A stretch of 64,000 nt of DNA, taken from contig NC_045139.1 of NCBI RefSeq assembly GCF_008831285.2, positions 7,658,204-7,722,203 of the forward strand. The letters are read 5' to 3'. The position numbers and the translations under genes are program-made. Below, in pieces: positions 44,581 through 57,905 of this stretch (position 1 is the first letter of the stretch; each line of letters starts with the position of its first letter). Below the pieces are notes generated by a model. It was not told the DNA's origin, searched no databases, and saw only the letters and a list, made by a program, of their open reading frames with translations. This stretch comes from Nymphaea colorata. Lineage: Eukaryota > Streptophyta > Magnoliopsida > Nymphaeales > Nymphaeaceae.

Positions 44581-46478
44581 TTGTTTATTAGATTAGTAAA
44601 TTGGTGAAAGTTTGCTCATTTGTTTGAATTCAATAAGTATTATTATAAATTGGAACGACTAATTTTTAGGGTAAAGAGAAGCGCTTCGACCTCTCTGAAC
44701 ACCCATAAATTGTGACTTTGGTGTTGAATTCCAAAAGTGAAAAAAAAAAAAAAAAAACAACACCAACATTTGGAAAAGTGGGCTGATTTTTTACAATTTA
44801 GAAATTGGTGAAAACATCTTTTCAAAAACCCTTTCACTTTCATTCCAAAAAATGCCTCGACACACTTCCTTTTCTTAAATACAAACCTATCTTATTTTGG
44901 CTTAAATTCTCAATTTATGATTTATTATTTGATATTGGGACGTCTGGCATTTCAAGTTCAAGACATTTTCCACTTTCAAGTGTTTGTGTTCTTTAACTTG
45001 TTTTTCAATATGATAAAAATAAAAAGCCCTAACAAACGACCTTGCTTCGAAAACATTGAAGTGAAAATGCAAAACATCAGCTGCTTTTTTGTGTTATGGA
45101 CAAAAAAATGGGTCAGAATAAAATTTTATTTTAAAAAGGTTCGTTTCTTTTTCAATTGAAGAAAAAAAAAAAAAAGACAAGGAACTCAGTAAGAGTAAGG
45201 CAAGGGAACCATTTGTAGTGAATGTCTCGTTTCATGTCATGTCAAAAGGGAACAGTAAGTTTGACCAAGCCATGCAGTTTTAAAATTTTCAAGAGAAAAA
45301 CCAAGAGCACCCAATGATCAAGCCCATTCTTGTGGCTACATGCAATTGCTGGCAACAAACTCCAAATCCACGCGTTTCTTCAGCAAACATGGGGCTTGAT
45401 TTTTAAATTTTGAAGCATGTCAAGGGATCAAAAACTGCTTCTGCGAGAAGCTCGATGCCGCCATTCGCTCCCCAATAAGTGGCCGCGACGTACGGCAGCC
45501 GTGTGGTAGAAAGCGTCAAAAGTTTTTAACTATTCCTTTTAATTTTTCTTTTAACCGTCCGAGAAAAGTGACGGCTTGTCTTACCAAGGCAGCGCGGCGA
45601 GAGAGGGAATTCCCTTTAAAAATTTGGGAGGGAAAATCGAGACGATATCTCGAATATCTAAGATATCAACGCTTTTAATTTTATCTTTAAAAAAAACAAG
45701 TTTATATATATATATTTTTTTTAAAGAAAGTCATGAGGCGCAGCGTTGAGTTTGACTTCCTTCTTTTTTTTTATTATTTATACGGAGATGAGGTTTTCGT
45801 TCCGAACTTTTTTAAAATAAAAAGGTACTTTTATCGTTTCATCTTTTACAGTCTCAATTTCTGTGATTCGATCTTGAGCTGACAATCGAGTGAAGTCTGC
45901 TCCTTCATAAGCAATAGTAGATTTCACAACTAATCTTACATACATTAAGAAAATGCACATTCTATTCTGGTTGATTTTATGTTGGAGATCACGACACTCA
46001 AATTGAAGAACATATCCCATTTTATGTTGTACATATTAGCCATTGTCATGAGTCGGTCGCGCTACTCCACTAAAGGTGGGACATATTATGTATGTGAACA
46101 AGTACATGTGGGAATTTAAATTGGGTCACCCGATGCTATATGTACAACACTACAACCTTACAACTTTCTAATTTGTGTACCATCGCCAACAGTACGCGGC
46201 AAAATTATGTGACATGGTTTATTTTATTTTATTTTATTATATTATTATTATTATAGCCCATCCATTCGACTTTACTACATTGGTCAGGAATGTGGTTTTC
46301 CCATTCATTTTTTGTCTTCCATGGAGGTTTTGCATGGTTGTGGATCAAATATGTACTTCTTTTTTTCTAGCTCATGCCAGTGAGACATAGATAGGTGGGG
46401 GCTTTGTGTAGTATACATCCTACATAATATATTTTTTGAACGTTTAAATGAGTGGCTGAAGTTTGGTAGATCCAAGGG

Positions 46479-46670
46479 CAGAGTCAGGATTTTGTTCAGG
46501 AGCAGGCCAACAGTCCGACCTCTGGATTCGGGTAGAGCCAAACTGAATTTTAATAAAAAAATACATTACGTAATTAAAAAATATTAATTTTTCAATGTAA
46601 AAGAAAAATCATTGATTGGGGTGGGGCCATGGCCTAGGCGCCCCCCCTTCCCTCCACCCCTAGGTAGACT
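46479..46670 (+). repeat. Dispersed repeat R2, copy 2
   Basis: Contains CCGACCTCTGGATTCGGGTA, GAGCCAAACTGAATTTTAAT, AAAATACATTACGTAATTAA and GGGGCCATGGCCTAGG in the same order as copy 1 at 28643-28828. Confidence 0.65.
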
Positions 46671-47567
46671 TAGGCTTAGTTATATAGGATAGCCCCACAA
46701 AACCCAAGTCAATGCTTCATGACCAAATGAAATTTTGTTAACTATATGTTTAGTGTTTTATGGGAAAAAATTTCTAGTTCGGATGCCTTCATAGTTCATT
46801 CTTAAAAAATATCTTAATCAACACCGCTTGGAAGAAGGCTCCCCACGATGACATTATTAAAAATAATTGAAATTTTTTCTTATTTTTTAATTTCTTACAT
46901 AATTTTCTAAGAAGTTTTTTTTCAAGTAAAATTTTCCTTATATTCACAATTGTTCAGCCAATAAAACTAAAAGATTAAAAATCATTCGAGTTTCCAAATG
47001 GCATTGAACTCCAAGAATAAGAGGGAAAAGAAGGAGGGTGGAGCAGGTTCAGCCTCTTCTAGGTGCCTCTAATAAACTAAAAGATTAAAAACCTATATCT
47101 ATGGAATGATGTTGAAACATGGCTTGACCATTGTGAGAAAGCATTTAGTGGGCTTCGGGTTTTAACTGGGGGGTAAAATTAAATACTCTTTTGACTCATT
47201 CGCAATCCTTTTTTACTGTTCATGATACAAAGTCACATCTTCACGATTTCATTAACTCAGGGTTTTAGTCTTGCTAGCATTCATTGACAACGACTTGAAT
47301 TCATATATTACTATTGAACCTTCATCGCTTGGCTTATATTCATGGCACTCAAGGACTACCTTCATGAGTAAACTTTGACTGCATTTTTTCACTTTTTTTC
47401 AATTTAGAGTAAAATTTTGCCTTCCCTTTTTATTAAACTATAGCTATGCATTTTCTAATTCTATTTATGTCTTTGTTTTGCTGATTTGCAACTAATTTTG
47501 CAACGTAATCGGTGGCTTCGCCGATTCGATATATTGAAAACCGGTTTTTTTAAGCCTGCTTTGATTA

Positions 47568-47570
<3 letters not shown>

Positions 47571-47603
<33 letters not shown>
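47571..47603. repeat. (TA)n microsatellite
   Basis: About 33 bp of alternating TA. Confidence 0.9.
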
Positions 47604-47609
<6 letters not shown>

Positions 47610-48355
47610 CGTCATGATAAATAGAATGCGTAGCCTAACTTCCATAATCAAAACTGATAAAAGATCTTGGGTTTCCTTTTATGACAAAATATCTATACAA
47701 GAAAGATGAGCGGCTTCCAAAAGTACAAAGTTGTTGATAATAAGAGATAATTAAATGAAAATACATGCAATTTTTACGCCAGTAATAAAAAACAACCTTC
47801 AGTTATTACTCTTACTAACAAAGGCAGGCTTTCATCAATCAAACCCATTTTTATCAACTACTTGAATTAATGATATATAGAATGACCAAAATACTGAAAG
47901 TTAAGTTTTTATAATCATGTAAAGTTTGTATCGTTTTTCTTAGTGTACTCGAGAATATCTGTACGTGCTTAATCATATCTAAATTGGTATTTTTTTTAAT
48001 CAATTTTTGAATAAATGAGATCGAGCCTTCTTATTAATGCTAAGAAAGTGTAAAAAAACCCTCTCTGTTTACAAAGTTCGTATTTATACACCCGTTTAGT
48101 TATTTATATATTTTTTACTTAATGACAAAAAACATGAGTATACTGAAAAAATTGAAAAATTAAGCGACAACTATTATTTTCAATTAAATTATTTTTAATA
48201 TATATATATATATATATATTAAAATTAACGCGCATATTTAAATTTTTCTTGAAAAAACAAATTAACGCCGTGTTTTATTTAGTTGCGAGGAAAGCATAAA
48301 CGACGTCCCTCGTAACAATAAACAAATAGGGGCCGTTACGAGGGAGAGGGGGAGG

Positions 48356-49350
48356 GAATATATTTAAAAAAGGACGCACGCCAACGTATTGACTCTACGC
48401 GACGGTGCTACCATAAACGACACACACGGGCGGGGGGCTCTCTATCCTTCTCTCTCGATCTCTCGTTCCGAGGCAGAGAGAGGTGGAAGAATCTGCAACG
48501 GCTTTGCAGAGATCATGGACCTGTGATTAGTCTCTGATCAGCTTGTCTATTTGCTTCTCGTTCCCTTCCTCCCATCCTTATCACTCTCTCTCTTTAGGTT
48601 GGTGATAGTAATATTATTAAAAAAAGAGAGAAGAAAGAAAAATGGCAGTGGTCGCAGAGCTATCAATGTCTCGCTACTGTTTGCCTCTCTCTCTTTCTTC
48701 CCCCTCCTGTTCCTTCTCCGCCTCCTGCATTTATTCCGTTGCTTTTATCCGCCTCTTTAACTTCACCTCCTTTCCGCTGCACTCTTCCATAGAACATTTC
48801 CTGGTCTTCTTCAGAGCCTTTCCTCTGCCTCCTGTAAAAGCCTGAAGAACAAAAGTGAGAGAGACAGTGAGAGAGTGGAGAGGTTATGTTTTTCCCAAGC
48901 GGTGTTCATGCTTTTTTATTGCCTGTGAGAATGGTTTCCTTTGGGGAGGAAGAAGAAAAGGAAGAAGGGGACATACCACTGTCAGGTCGCTTCTGATCCC
49001 TTTTCATGGTATGTCCAGGCTTCACAAGACAAACTCTTCTCTGCATGTTTATATATTCCAGGAAAATATATAATGTCGCTTTTCTCTTTTGTGTTTGGAG
49101 TTGGGTGTTTGAAAAAAACTCGTTCCTGAGTCAGAGGTTTTCTTTTGCGATGTCTTATTGTTGGTTTGTGCTTCTTTCTCTTTCCTGCGAATATGTGTGA
49201 GTGGATATGCTCATTGTCTTTGCAGGAAGGAGCTTGGGGTTTCGTTGGGGAGCATAGGAAATGCAGGTAGGAGGTGGAATTGGTTGATGCAAAGAGGACT
49301 GTGGATTGGTTGTTCGTTGCTGTTCTTCTTCTTTCCTATAAGGAAGAAAC
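48356..49350 (+). promoter_or_regulatory. Promoter and 5' untranslated region of the STICHEL-like gene
   Basis: A TATA-like GAATATATTTAAAA lies at 48356-48369. It is followed by a GC-richer stretch and a pyrimidine-rich CT leader (48438-48470) typical of plant transcription starts. A tiny upstream reading frame (ATG-GAC-CTG-stop) lies at 48515-48526. A TTTGCAG acceptor-like string at about 49219-49225 suggests an intron in the 5' untranslated region, but its donor is not certain. Confidence 0.5.
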
Positions 49351-52300
49351 ATGGAAAGAGGCCGCCATTCTGTTGATTTGCCGATTTCCAGAACCCTTGT
49401 TGCTCTTAGAAGGGTTAGGTCCTTGAGGGATCCCACCACCAATTCCATGAGCAGAATTTCTGCCTTCACCAGCAATTTGGATTGGGAAACCCAGTCTTGC
49501 AATGCCGGTTGGAATGGTGTAGGGAAGGAATCCCATTTTGATGAAGGGGACAGAGAATGCAGGTTGCGATCTGTAGAGGCATTGTTTGAAGGTGATGGTA
49601 GGAGGAGGATTGATGGTGCCCATCAAGTTGGCACTTCTACTGCTGCTAGAATTAGCAGAAATGGCAGTCTTCGGAGGCAGGTTGATGCTGAATCCAACGC
49701 TTCTGTGTCGAGTCACGAAGGAAGACGTGATGACAAGGTATTAGTGCAGGAAAACAGGCTTAAATACAACAAGGAATTTAATGTCAGGAGCAAGAAGTTG
49801 GAAGCCAAAGAGCTGAAAGAAATCCTGTATTCCAATAATGATACAGGATCTTGTTCGACTGCTCTTCGTTCCAATTTGGGTTCACCTTGCTATTCGCTGG
49901 ATCAAGAGGTTTGTCATTCGCCTTCCTTATCTGCATTGGAGAACTATCCAAGTGATCCAAGAAGGTTGGAATGCAATAGGATGGTCAATGCGTTGGATGG
50001 ACTAGCAGAAGAGGTGAAGCATGTGAGCAGCCAGTGTTCGCCTCTATCTGAGTGTCAAAGCAATGGCTTTGAACAACGCAAAGTCAGGATGGATTACAGC
50101 AAGCATGTCAAGCCATGGGGACACAGCGAGGAGGATTTTGAATGTGAAGATGAACTTGCTTGTTGTTGTTCAACAAGAACCATGAGATTTAGCAATAGAT
50201 TCTTTCCCCATCTTTGCAGATGTGGCTTGCCATCCAATCAGGTCCGGTGCTCTAGAAGAAAGTCATCCAAGCTATATAAGAGCAACAACATCAATTTTCA
50301 CAAGGCATCCATGTCAGACAACTCAAGCCCCTCTGTTCCTTTGTTAAGAAGTACAGGAGAGGATATCCGGCATTTGAGAGCAGAATGTATAAATGGGTGC
50401 TTCTGCCGGCATGAAAATTTGGCCTTTGAGGATGCTGATGATCGCTGTAGTGTACAACATTCAGAGGGTACCAGAGCGTCGACATATCAGAACCAAGAAA
50501 CAAGTTTGTGTTCTGTTGATGATGCAAAATGTTTAAGCCAAAAGTTCCGGCCAAAGAGTTTTGACGATCTCGTAGGCCAAAATCTTGTCGTTCAATCTCT
50601 CAAGAATGCTGTCTTGAAAGGCAAGGTAGCGCCCTTTTATCTTTTCGAAGGTCCTCATGGTACGGGTAAAACATCGACTGCTAGAGTGTTCTCCACGGCT
50701 TTGAACTGTCTTTCTACAGAGGATCTCAGACCATGTGGATTCTGCTTGGAGTGCATTGCATTCTTATCTGGGCAGAGTGTAGATATCAAAGAGATCGACT
50801 TTGGTAGGGCCAAACATATGTTTATGTTAAAGTCACTTGTAAAACATGCCACAATTCATTCACCTGCTACATCTCGGTATAGCATATTTATCTTAAATGA
50901 GTGCCACTTACTTCAGGGGGAGCTATGGGCTTCTCTTTTGAAGTGCATGGAGAAACTCCCTAGATATGTCGTCTTCATATTTATCACAGCTGACCCTGAT
51001 AAGCTGCCCCGTGCTGCCTTATCTCGATGCCAGAGGTATCATTTTTCCAAGATAAAGCCGAAGGAGATTTTAAGCAGGCTGTGTAGACTTTGTGTTCAAG
51101 AAAATATGGATTTTGATAAGTCTGCATTGGAGTACGTAGCTGGTAAATCCAACGGTTCTCTTCAAGACGCGGAAGCCATGCTTGAGCAGCTGACTTTGCT
51201 GGGTCAAAGGATCACCGTACCTTTAGTGCTTGAGCTGGTTAGTGACACTTTTTACTTCTTCCTGTTGTTTCTTCATAAACAATCTGGTGAACTGTTGATT
51301 TGACCTTAAGTCTTGGGATACTAAGGTGACGTTGAATGGCCCTGAAGAACTTTCCTGGAAGAAGGATTCCAGGAAAATTCTTTGGGAACAGTGTGGAACC
51401 AGAAAAATTCTTCTTTATTCCAAATTCGGAGTGCTTAATCAATCAGAAAAATTATGAGTGGAAAAATAATGTGCAGTGCAATAAAATAGCTTGATTGAGG
51501 ATGTGCCTGAGAGGATGGACCTTGAACCATTAGTCAAGTTTATTTTTAGTAACAACAGAAGCATCCTTACCTTATTTTTGCTGCTTTTCAGACGGGAGTA
51601 ATATCAGATGACGAGCTGTTCGATTTGCTGGACATGGCCTTATCAGCAGATACATGCAACACAGTGCGAAGGGCTAGGGAGCTTATGAGATCTAGAGTTG
51701 ATCCCATGGCCTTGGTTTCACAATTGGCGAATCTTATTATGGACATTCTGGCGGGCTGGCGCCAATGGAGAATCTCTGGAATCAGTAGAAAGTTTTTCAA
51801 GAGCCATAGCTGTAGGTTCATCGTCTTATATATGTATGCTGACTGAAATGTTATATTTTCAGCTTTTTGGTGACAATATTTATGGCTTTTATAGTTTCTC
51901 CAGGGGCTCATTTTTTAACCAAAGCTGCTTGTTTAGTACTATAGATTAATTATTCTGTTGAGTTGGCAGAAAACAGAAGGAACATCTTCTAGTGTTTGTC
52001 GTTCTCATTCATTCATGAGAAAAAATTGCTTTTTTAATCATAAGTTGAAACTAGTACTCATTATTTATGCTAAATCTTGACTTAACGTATAGAAGTTATG
52101 CTGGTACTTTCTGACACACCTGCATCATGTCATGTCTTTGTTTGCAATGGATTGCCTTTCTTCTTGCTGACTATATCTTTTCTATGCACATCTAATTTTG
52201 AGAATAATTTGATACCTTTGGTGAACTAATTTTTTTCACTGCATATGTTGCAGTAACTGAGGTTGAGTTACAAAGACTGCGTCATTCGCTAAAAATACTT

Positions 52301-55300
52301 TCTGAAGCAGAAAAGCAGCTGAGGATGTCAAAGAACCAAACTACATGGCTGACTGTAGCACTATTGCAGTTTGGTAATATGGAGCCTTCTTTACCTCTAA
52401 ACCTTGATAATCCATGGGCATCCCAGGGCTCACCTGAATTGAGAGGTAAATCAAACAAATTTATATTTCGGTCTCTGAGGCTCAGCTGATTTTTTCAACT
52501 CAACTATATGACATTATCTACAATATACTGGATCTATCTCCTTACAATTTCTTGGATTCTCAAATGCAGACGATAACTTCTCGTGTGCATCCTTTCCTGT
52601 TGATAGCTCAAGGAACTCGCTTGTTCATGTAATGGATATTCATGAACCATATTGGCTTGAGTTGCAGAATGATAAGTCTGGCACATTAGATGCTGTCTGG
52701 AGAAAAACGCTTGCAAACCTACAGTCTAGAACTCTAAAAGACTTTCTAGAAAGGGAAGGCCAATTGTCATCCCTTTGTATTGATAAAGGTTAGTGTTCAA
52801 CTTCAATCGCAGCATATCTTAGCTTTTGACCAGATAATCTTTTAGGGCATCAATTCTTGAAGCAGTTTTAGCTACTTTACAATTGACAGCACACACGGGA
52901 TCCACTTTCCTCCACCACAGTGAAGCTGATGAATCTACTTGGTCATTAAGTTTAACTTCAGGCCCATCTTCACATTTTTAGTGGAAGTTTGAATTCAACT
53001 GAGTGGAAGTGAAGCAGTGGAATTATTTCCATAAGTTGACTTGACCCCATGATCGAACCTGTTGTTGTTATGATGTCTAGAAATGCAAAAGATATCAATG
53101 AGTTGGATATGCTACATGCGTGAGAGTTGATGAGATTCTTATTTATGGATTGCAGGTCTTGGAATAGCTGAATTGCAATTCCGTCATCCTGAACAAGTAT
53201 TGAGGGCTGAAAAGTCACAGAAGCATATTAAAAATTCTCTTAGGGGAGTGTTGGGTTGTGATATGGAAGTCAGAATTAATCTCATCCCAGTGTCTTACCC
53301 AGAATCCAGTGTGGAAGTTCAGCAGTCATATCGAAGTAAACCAGGAAATAAAGGCCCCAGTGCCAATGAGAACTATCTAAATTCTCCTCTCTCACATCAG
53401 CAACCAAAAACTAGTAGAAGGAAACACAAAAGCAAACTTTCTGAGGTTAATGTTTGCCATTTCTTTCCATGTATGCGGAAACAAGATTCAAAAAACATGC
53501 AAGAGGTAGCCCTTCACCCAAAAGAAATATACTCTCCCGATAATCTCGGCAGAAATGCTGCAGTTGAGGATGCTGCCAAGAACCAGAAGATAGGTAATGG
53601 TGATGCAGCAAGTGTGTGTGTTCTTGAAAATGCATGCTTGAAGCAAGTTAAACATCGTGACTTCCAATATCAGGCCCTTGCCACACCCAAAATCCACAAG
53701 AGCTGCTTCCCTGTGGTCATCAGATTCCGAAGAAGGCTGCATGCATCTGATAATGTCCAAACCGTGGATTTGAAGACCAATGTTCATGAAGAGCTTGAAC
53801 ATTCTGATCCAAGGGAGGCATCCTTTAAGGCCTATATTTGCACAGATGACTCATGTGTCTCCTCTTCAAATCCATGTTCCCAATCTACCTTCAACAACAA
53901 ATTCAATAACCAGGACAAGTAAGTGGTTTGAAAGTTTCATTTCCTGCTAATGCAATCTTATTTGGTTTATCAAATCCACATGGAACTTTTGTGGGGGTTC
54001 CTATGATTCAAGCCTTGCCTTTCCATCTACTTATAGTTGGATTTGGATAGTAGATCATATGACTGATTCTGTTGTTACTGTCTCCTTGCCCGGTAGTACA
54101 TGCGTTCACAGTACAAACTAATGGTTCATTTTGCATGCGCTTACAATATTTTTAGTTAGATCTTAAGCCTATCATAGGCAAACTTCTGATAGAAAAATGC
54201 TAAAAAGTTGCAAAATATAATACTTCTATAGCCCTGGGATCAAATGCAGAAGTGATCCTAAGGCTCTTAAACACTTATACCTCAGTCAGAAACATCACTC
54301 TAAGTCACGTGGCTTGGCTTCCTGTGCTTTCTTGCCTTTTGTTACTTCTATCTACTGATTTCCAACTTCCAAGTTCTTAGCAATATGTCCATCAAATAAC
54401 TAACTATTAGTGGCACTCACTGATGTCATGTTTCACTTATTACTTCAATGCTGGTGTAAGTTGTAATGAATTAAATTGATGCTTTACCATTTCCTAGTGA
54501 ATCCATTTCACTTGTTCTGCTAGCCATGAAAGATGTTCACGAGACTAAAGATATTAGGGGAACTCTCCAGAGTCATGTTTCGCTTAGTACTTCAAATCTG
54601 GTCTAAGTTGTGAAGAATTGAATTGATCCTTTACTGTCTCCAGTGAATACATGTCATTTCTGCCAGCCATAGCATATGTTCATTTGAATTAGAGGTTTTA
54701 TAACAATTATATCATTTGTGATATATGACTTGACTGCTCAACAGGAGATTACTTTGTTGTGCAGTACAGTTAATTATTATGCAGTAAATGCCTTAGCCTC
54801 CAACTTTTGAGTGGTTAATTAGCTTATTTTTCAAGGCATCTAGGTGCTACCCAACGCTTGGTGCCTAGGTGTCTAGCCTAAAAAGGCATCCAATATTTAA
54901 CAAACTTTTATTCTGTTACTAACTCTTCAGTTCTTTGAGACTTCTTCTGAAATTAAGTCATGTCTAGTTAAAGATTAAACTCATAATCAAGAATTGCATT
55001 TAGTCTGCAAATGAAGGTGGAAAGTGACCAATATTAACAAACTTTTATTCTGTTGTGTACTGAATATTTGATGACCATGAATTGATAAGTGTATGTATCA
55101 AAAAGGATTTGTACAACATAGTTATTTAGGAAATGTTTTACGTTTCATGTGTGGACTATCATCTACATAGTTCATATTGTTTCTTTGCAGCTCTAACATC
55201 AGACTATGTTGAAGTGAGGTCTGCACAGCTTTCTCTGTTTACTAGACATGCAGTAAACAAGAGAAACTAGTAGACTTTTTACCATAAACCTAGGTTTTAA

Positions 55301-57360
55301 CTTTTAAGTTTTAACATGGGTAAGAAGGCCGGCATAGGTTCCACAAAATATGTTTTAGAGCACATAAGTTACATGCAGAAATTCCTGGTTTTATAGAATA
55401 TGTTGGATGGCTGGAACTTCCACTTGATGAGTTGATATAGAATATGTAATTAACGTATAGCAAACTGTACTTAAAGAACAGAAGTTATATAGTGTAACTG
55501 TACATAATATATGACAATATGTATATACGGTATAACAGTGGATAATAAAATTACAGAACTTTAATTTGGAATTTTGAAGGGACTTTCACCTTCCCATGGA
55601 CTAGGTGCCAGGCTAGCACCTATTGCCTAAGTGATGGACTTAGGCGACAGGCTTAGGCTACGGGTATGGACTCATGCCTAGTCCACGCCTAGGTGTCACG
55701 CCCTTAACAACTAAGTTAACTAGTAAAAGGCACTAAATTTATGAGGTCATGTTGTAGGGATAGTCAAGGGGTTGGTTCTGCTTATGGTTCTGAAATCTGT
55801 CATAGTTTTTTTCTCTAATCAAAGTCAGATTCAGATTGAAACTCATACAATGACACTGCAACTAAATTTTCAAATCCAATTGATTGGGTAATGGCTGCAG
55901 TACAATCTGAGATCTTTCAGCAGTGTGGTTCAGCTAGATTTATTTCTAGTGTTTATAAAAGGTATTTTGGTGTGCATAAAGCAAGTGAGATTTATCTAAG
56001 AGCAATCTTTCTGAAAAAGTAGACGTAGTAGCCACAAAGATCACAATATTTTCAAAAATATTTGTGAATTTATGATATGGACCAAAAAGTGAAAATAACT
56101 TAAAAAAGGGGAAAAATACACAATTTTTCAAAAAATAAAAAATGAAAAATATTTTATCATGAACTTTTCACTATTTTTTGTTTTCATTTTTTTAAACTTT
56201 TATTTCATTCTTTCATTTATTACTTTATCATTTTAACAAGAAAGTTTTTGTCTTCTCATTAGTTTCTCATTTATTTTATTATTACATAATATTTTGATTT
56301 GTTTTAAAACTCCAAGATTTTCCTTAAAAAACAATTTTGCTAAAAAAGTACCCAAGAAAAACCTTGCTGAGAAAACCCGAGAATGATATTTGCAGCTATA
56401 GCTGAAACATATGCATACCTATATAGATGCAAAACAGTATTCCCTTCAATGTAAAATGAATGCTTTTCCACATCAGGATTTCAAAGATGATTATATAAGA
56501 ACAAGCCCATGAGCTTGCAGCTTTGGATACAGGAATTCAGCAACCGTTATGGAACTCGCAATTTGGCTTCTATATAAGGAGATGTAATGTAATGTGGAAG
56601 TCAAATTGGAGAATTCCCGTGACAATCTGGAACGGAACTAAAAAGTGGCACCTTCTAGAACAAAGGCGCCAGATAAATACAGAGGGTTGGCTTTTTTGTT
56701 GGAGAAGTCTTTGAAAGCTGCTTTTGCTGCTCATCTGTCATTGACATTGTAACTGCAAGGAACTGGACTTGTTCCAGGGAAAGAAGGCCATTAAGAATTT
56801 CAAATGTAGGATCTAGGAAGTTGAAATGTTTCATAAAACCAAGGCAGGAGTTTGTGAACAAAATGAAATGTTGGTATTGGTGTGTATTTATGCCTAATCC
56901 ACTCAAAGGCACAGAAATGAGCATGCACACCTCTAAGCAACACCTCATTGTGATTCATCAGAACTTGAGTCTGTTGCATATTTCAATTGTTCTTATTGTT
57001 TGCTAGAACGGCATTGTGGAATGTTTAAATCATTTATTCCTTGACCCTCTTTTTTTCTGCTACATGAATTCCCAGGTCAAGCAAATGTTCAAGAACTGCG
57101 TTTAAGTTTCACTGTTGGAAAGCTCCAAAGTTCTGCATTAAGAAGGTACACACCTGACTGAATCATCTGTCTTTTGAACCTAGAAAGGCTACACACACAC
57201 ACACTCACACACACACACACATATATACGGGAAGGTATATAATGTATGTCTGATTTTGAGATATTTTCGTCCACTTGTTCAGATCTGGAAGAAAAGAAGG
57301 CAGCGGCAATGGAAATCCAGATTGATCAGGTGGGTCCTACATTGTACAGCTGAGGATTAG
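49351..57360 (+). CDS. STICHEL-like protein (DnaX/clamp-loader ATPase-like domain)
   Basis: Plant protein of the STICHEL family (trichome branching in Arabidopsis), related to the bacterial DNA polymerase III gamma/tau subunit; the N-terminal HSVDLPISRTLVALRRVRSL resembles STICHEL-like 2. Predicted exons: 49351-51237, 51592-51811, 52254-52445, 52570-52788, 53156-53918, 57076-57145 and 57283-57360, in frame throughout, about 1142 residues. Residues 1-395 are low-complexity and Cys/Ser-rich. The AAA+ part has a P-loop GPHGTGKT (434-441), zinc-type cysteines 453, 462, 465 and 468, Walker-B-like ILNECH (514-519, with N where D is usual), and an SRC arginine-finger motif (558-560). Exons 2 and 3 give ISDDELFDLL and LKILSEAEKQLR, both family signatures. 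The frame in exon 5 meets a stop at 53920, but a perfect GTAAGT donor overlaps it. Downstream exons restore a Trp-rich basic end (KFHCWKAP...RWVLHCTAED) like other family members. The last two exons are the least certain. Confidence 0.87.
54420..54680 (+). repeat. Tandem duplication in intron 6, period about 147 bp
   Basis: Unit 1 (about 54423) and unit 2 (about 54570) share GTCATGTTTCRCTTA, TACTTCAA, GTTGTRAWGAATT, AAATTGATGCTTTAC or its variant, AGTGAATMCAT and GCYAGCCAT in order. Confidence 0.75.
55590..55715 (+). repeat. GCCTAGG-rich degenerate repeat
   Basis: Repeated AGGTGCC, GCCTAAG, TTAGGCGACAGGCTTAGGC and ACGCCTAGGTG strings. A shorter stretch of the same kind lies at 54835-54895. 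Such CCTAGG-rich repeats are common in plant intergenic DNA. Confidence 0.55.
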
Positions 57361-57905
57361 GTCGATGGATCTATGATGATTTGTAGCAGCTATGACAATT
57401 AGACATAGCAAAAATCTGTTGCTCAGAGGCACAATCTTTCCATGTGATGCATTTGCAATATGTTCTGCTGCTACTAGTGCCTATCTTTGCAGCAAGCTGG
57501 AGGTGCCTATTCTATCAAGGGAGTAAAATTTTGGCAACTTTAGGAGTTTATTCCGGTGGCTTAATTTGATTTTTTTTTTTCGATATCATATTGAGTTATT
57601 GATTAATGCTGGGCTAAAACGATTCAGCAGGAGCTGTGAATATGAAAAATATGTAACACAGACAGTATCACTGGTTCACGTGGCATCGGAATGCTCCTTA
57701 AGTTACAAGATTAAGCACTACATTCCGGCAGATTGGTATATATACTGATCGTATTTGTTTCGAAGAACAGTACTTGCATTTTTGTATCAAGAGGTATCAA
57801 ATTGGTGCTATAGAAGCCTCACTTGTTTCTTGCATGAAACAATTTGATGCAGAGTGGTAATTGTTCTTATTTTCTTGCATTAGATTGAAGGTTGCTGTTA
57901 CTTTA

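Larger units (their letters stand above)
44581..48355. other. Intergenic DNA upstream of the STICHEL-like gene
   Basis: AT-rich. A minus-strand open frame of 80 codons at 45778-46020 has protein-like composition but no recognised domain. Repeat R2 copy 2 is at 46479-46670, and (TA)n tracts lie at 47571-47603 and 48197-48219. No gene called. Confidence 0.4.
53919..57075 (+). other. Long intron 6 (3.16 kb) of the STICHEL-like gene
   Basis: From the donor GTAAGT to the acceptor TTCCCAG. It contains the tandem duplication at 54420-54680, a GCCTAGGTG-rich repeat at 55590-55715 and an A/T-rich segment at 56030-56345. No other gene was recognised inside it. Confidence 0.6.

Noticed and set aside
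45778-46020. 80-codon minus-strand frame with protein-like composition
   Set aside because: No domain, no flanking exons and no start context that I could support; kept only as a note in the intergenic entry.
49351-51303. A 650-codon STICHEL-like frame read to its stop at 51303
   Set aside because: The last 22 codons follow a GTTAGT donor at 51238 and have no family similarity; the next exon at 51592 continues the domain.
53920-53922. TAA as the end of the STICHEL-like protein
   Set aside because: It overlaps a GTAAGT donor and in-frame exons with a family-like C-terminus follow. It is kept as a possible alternative isoform in the findings.
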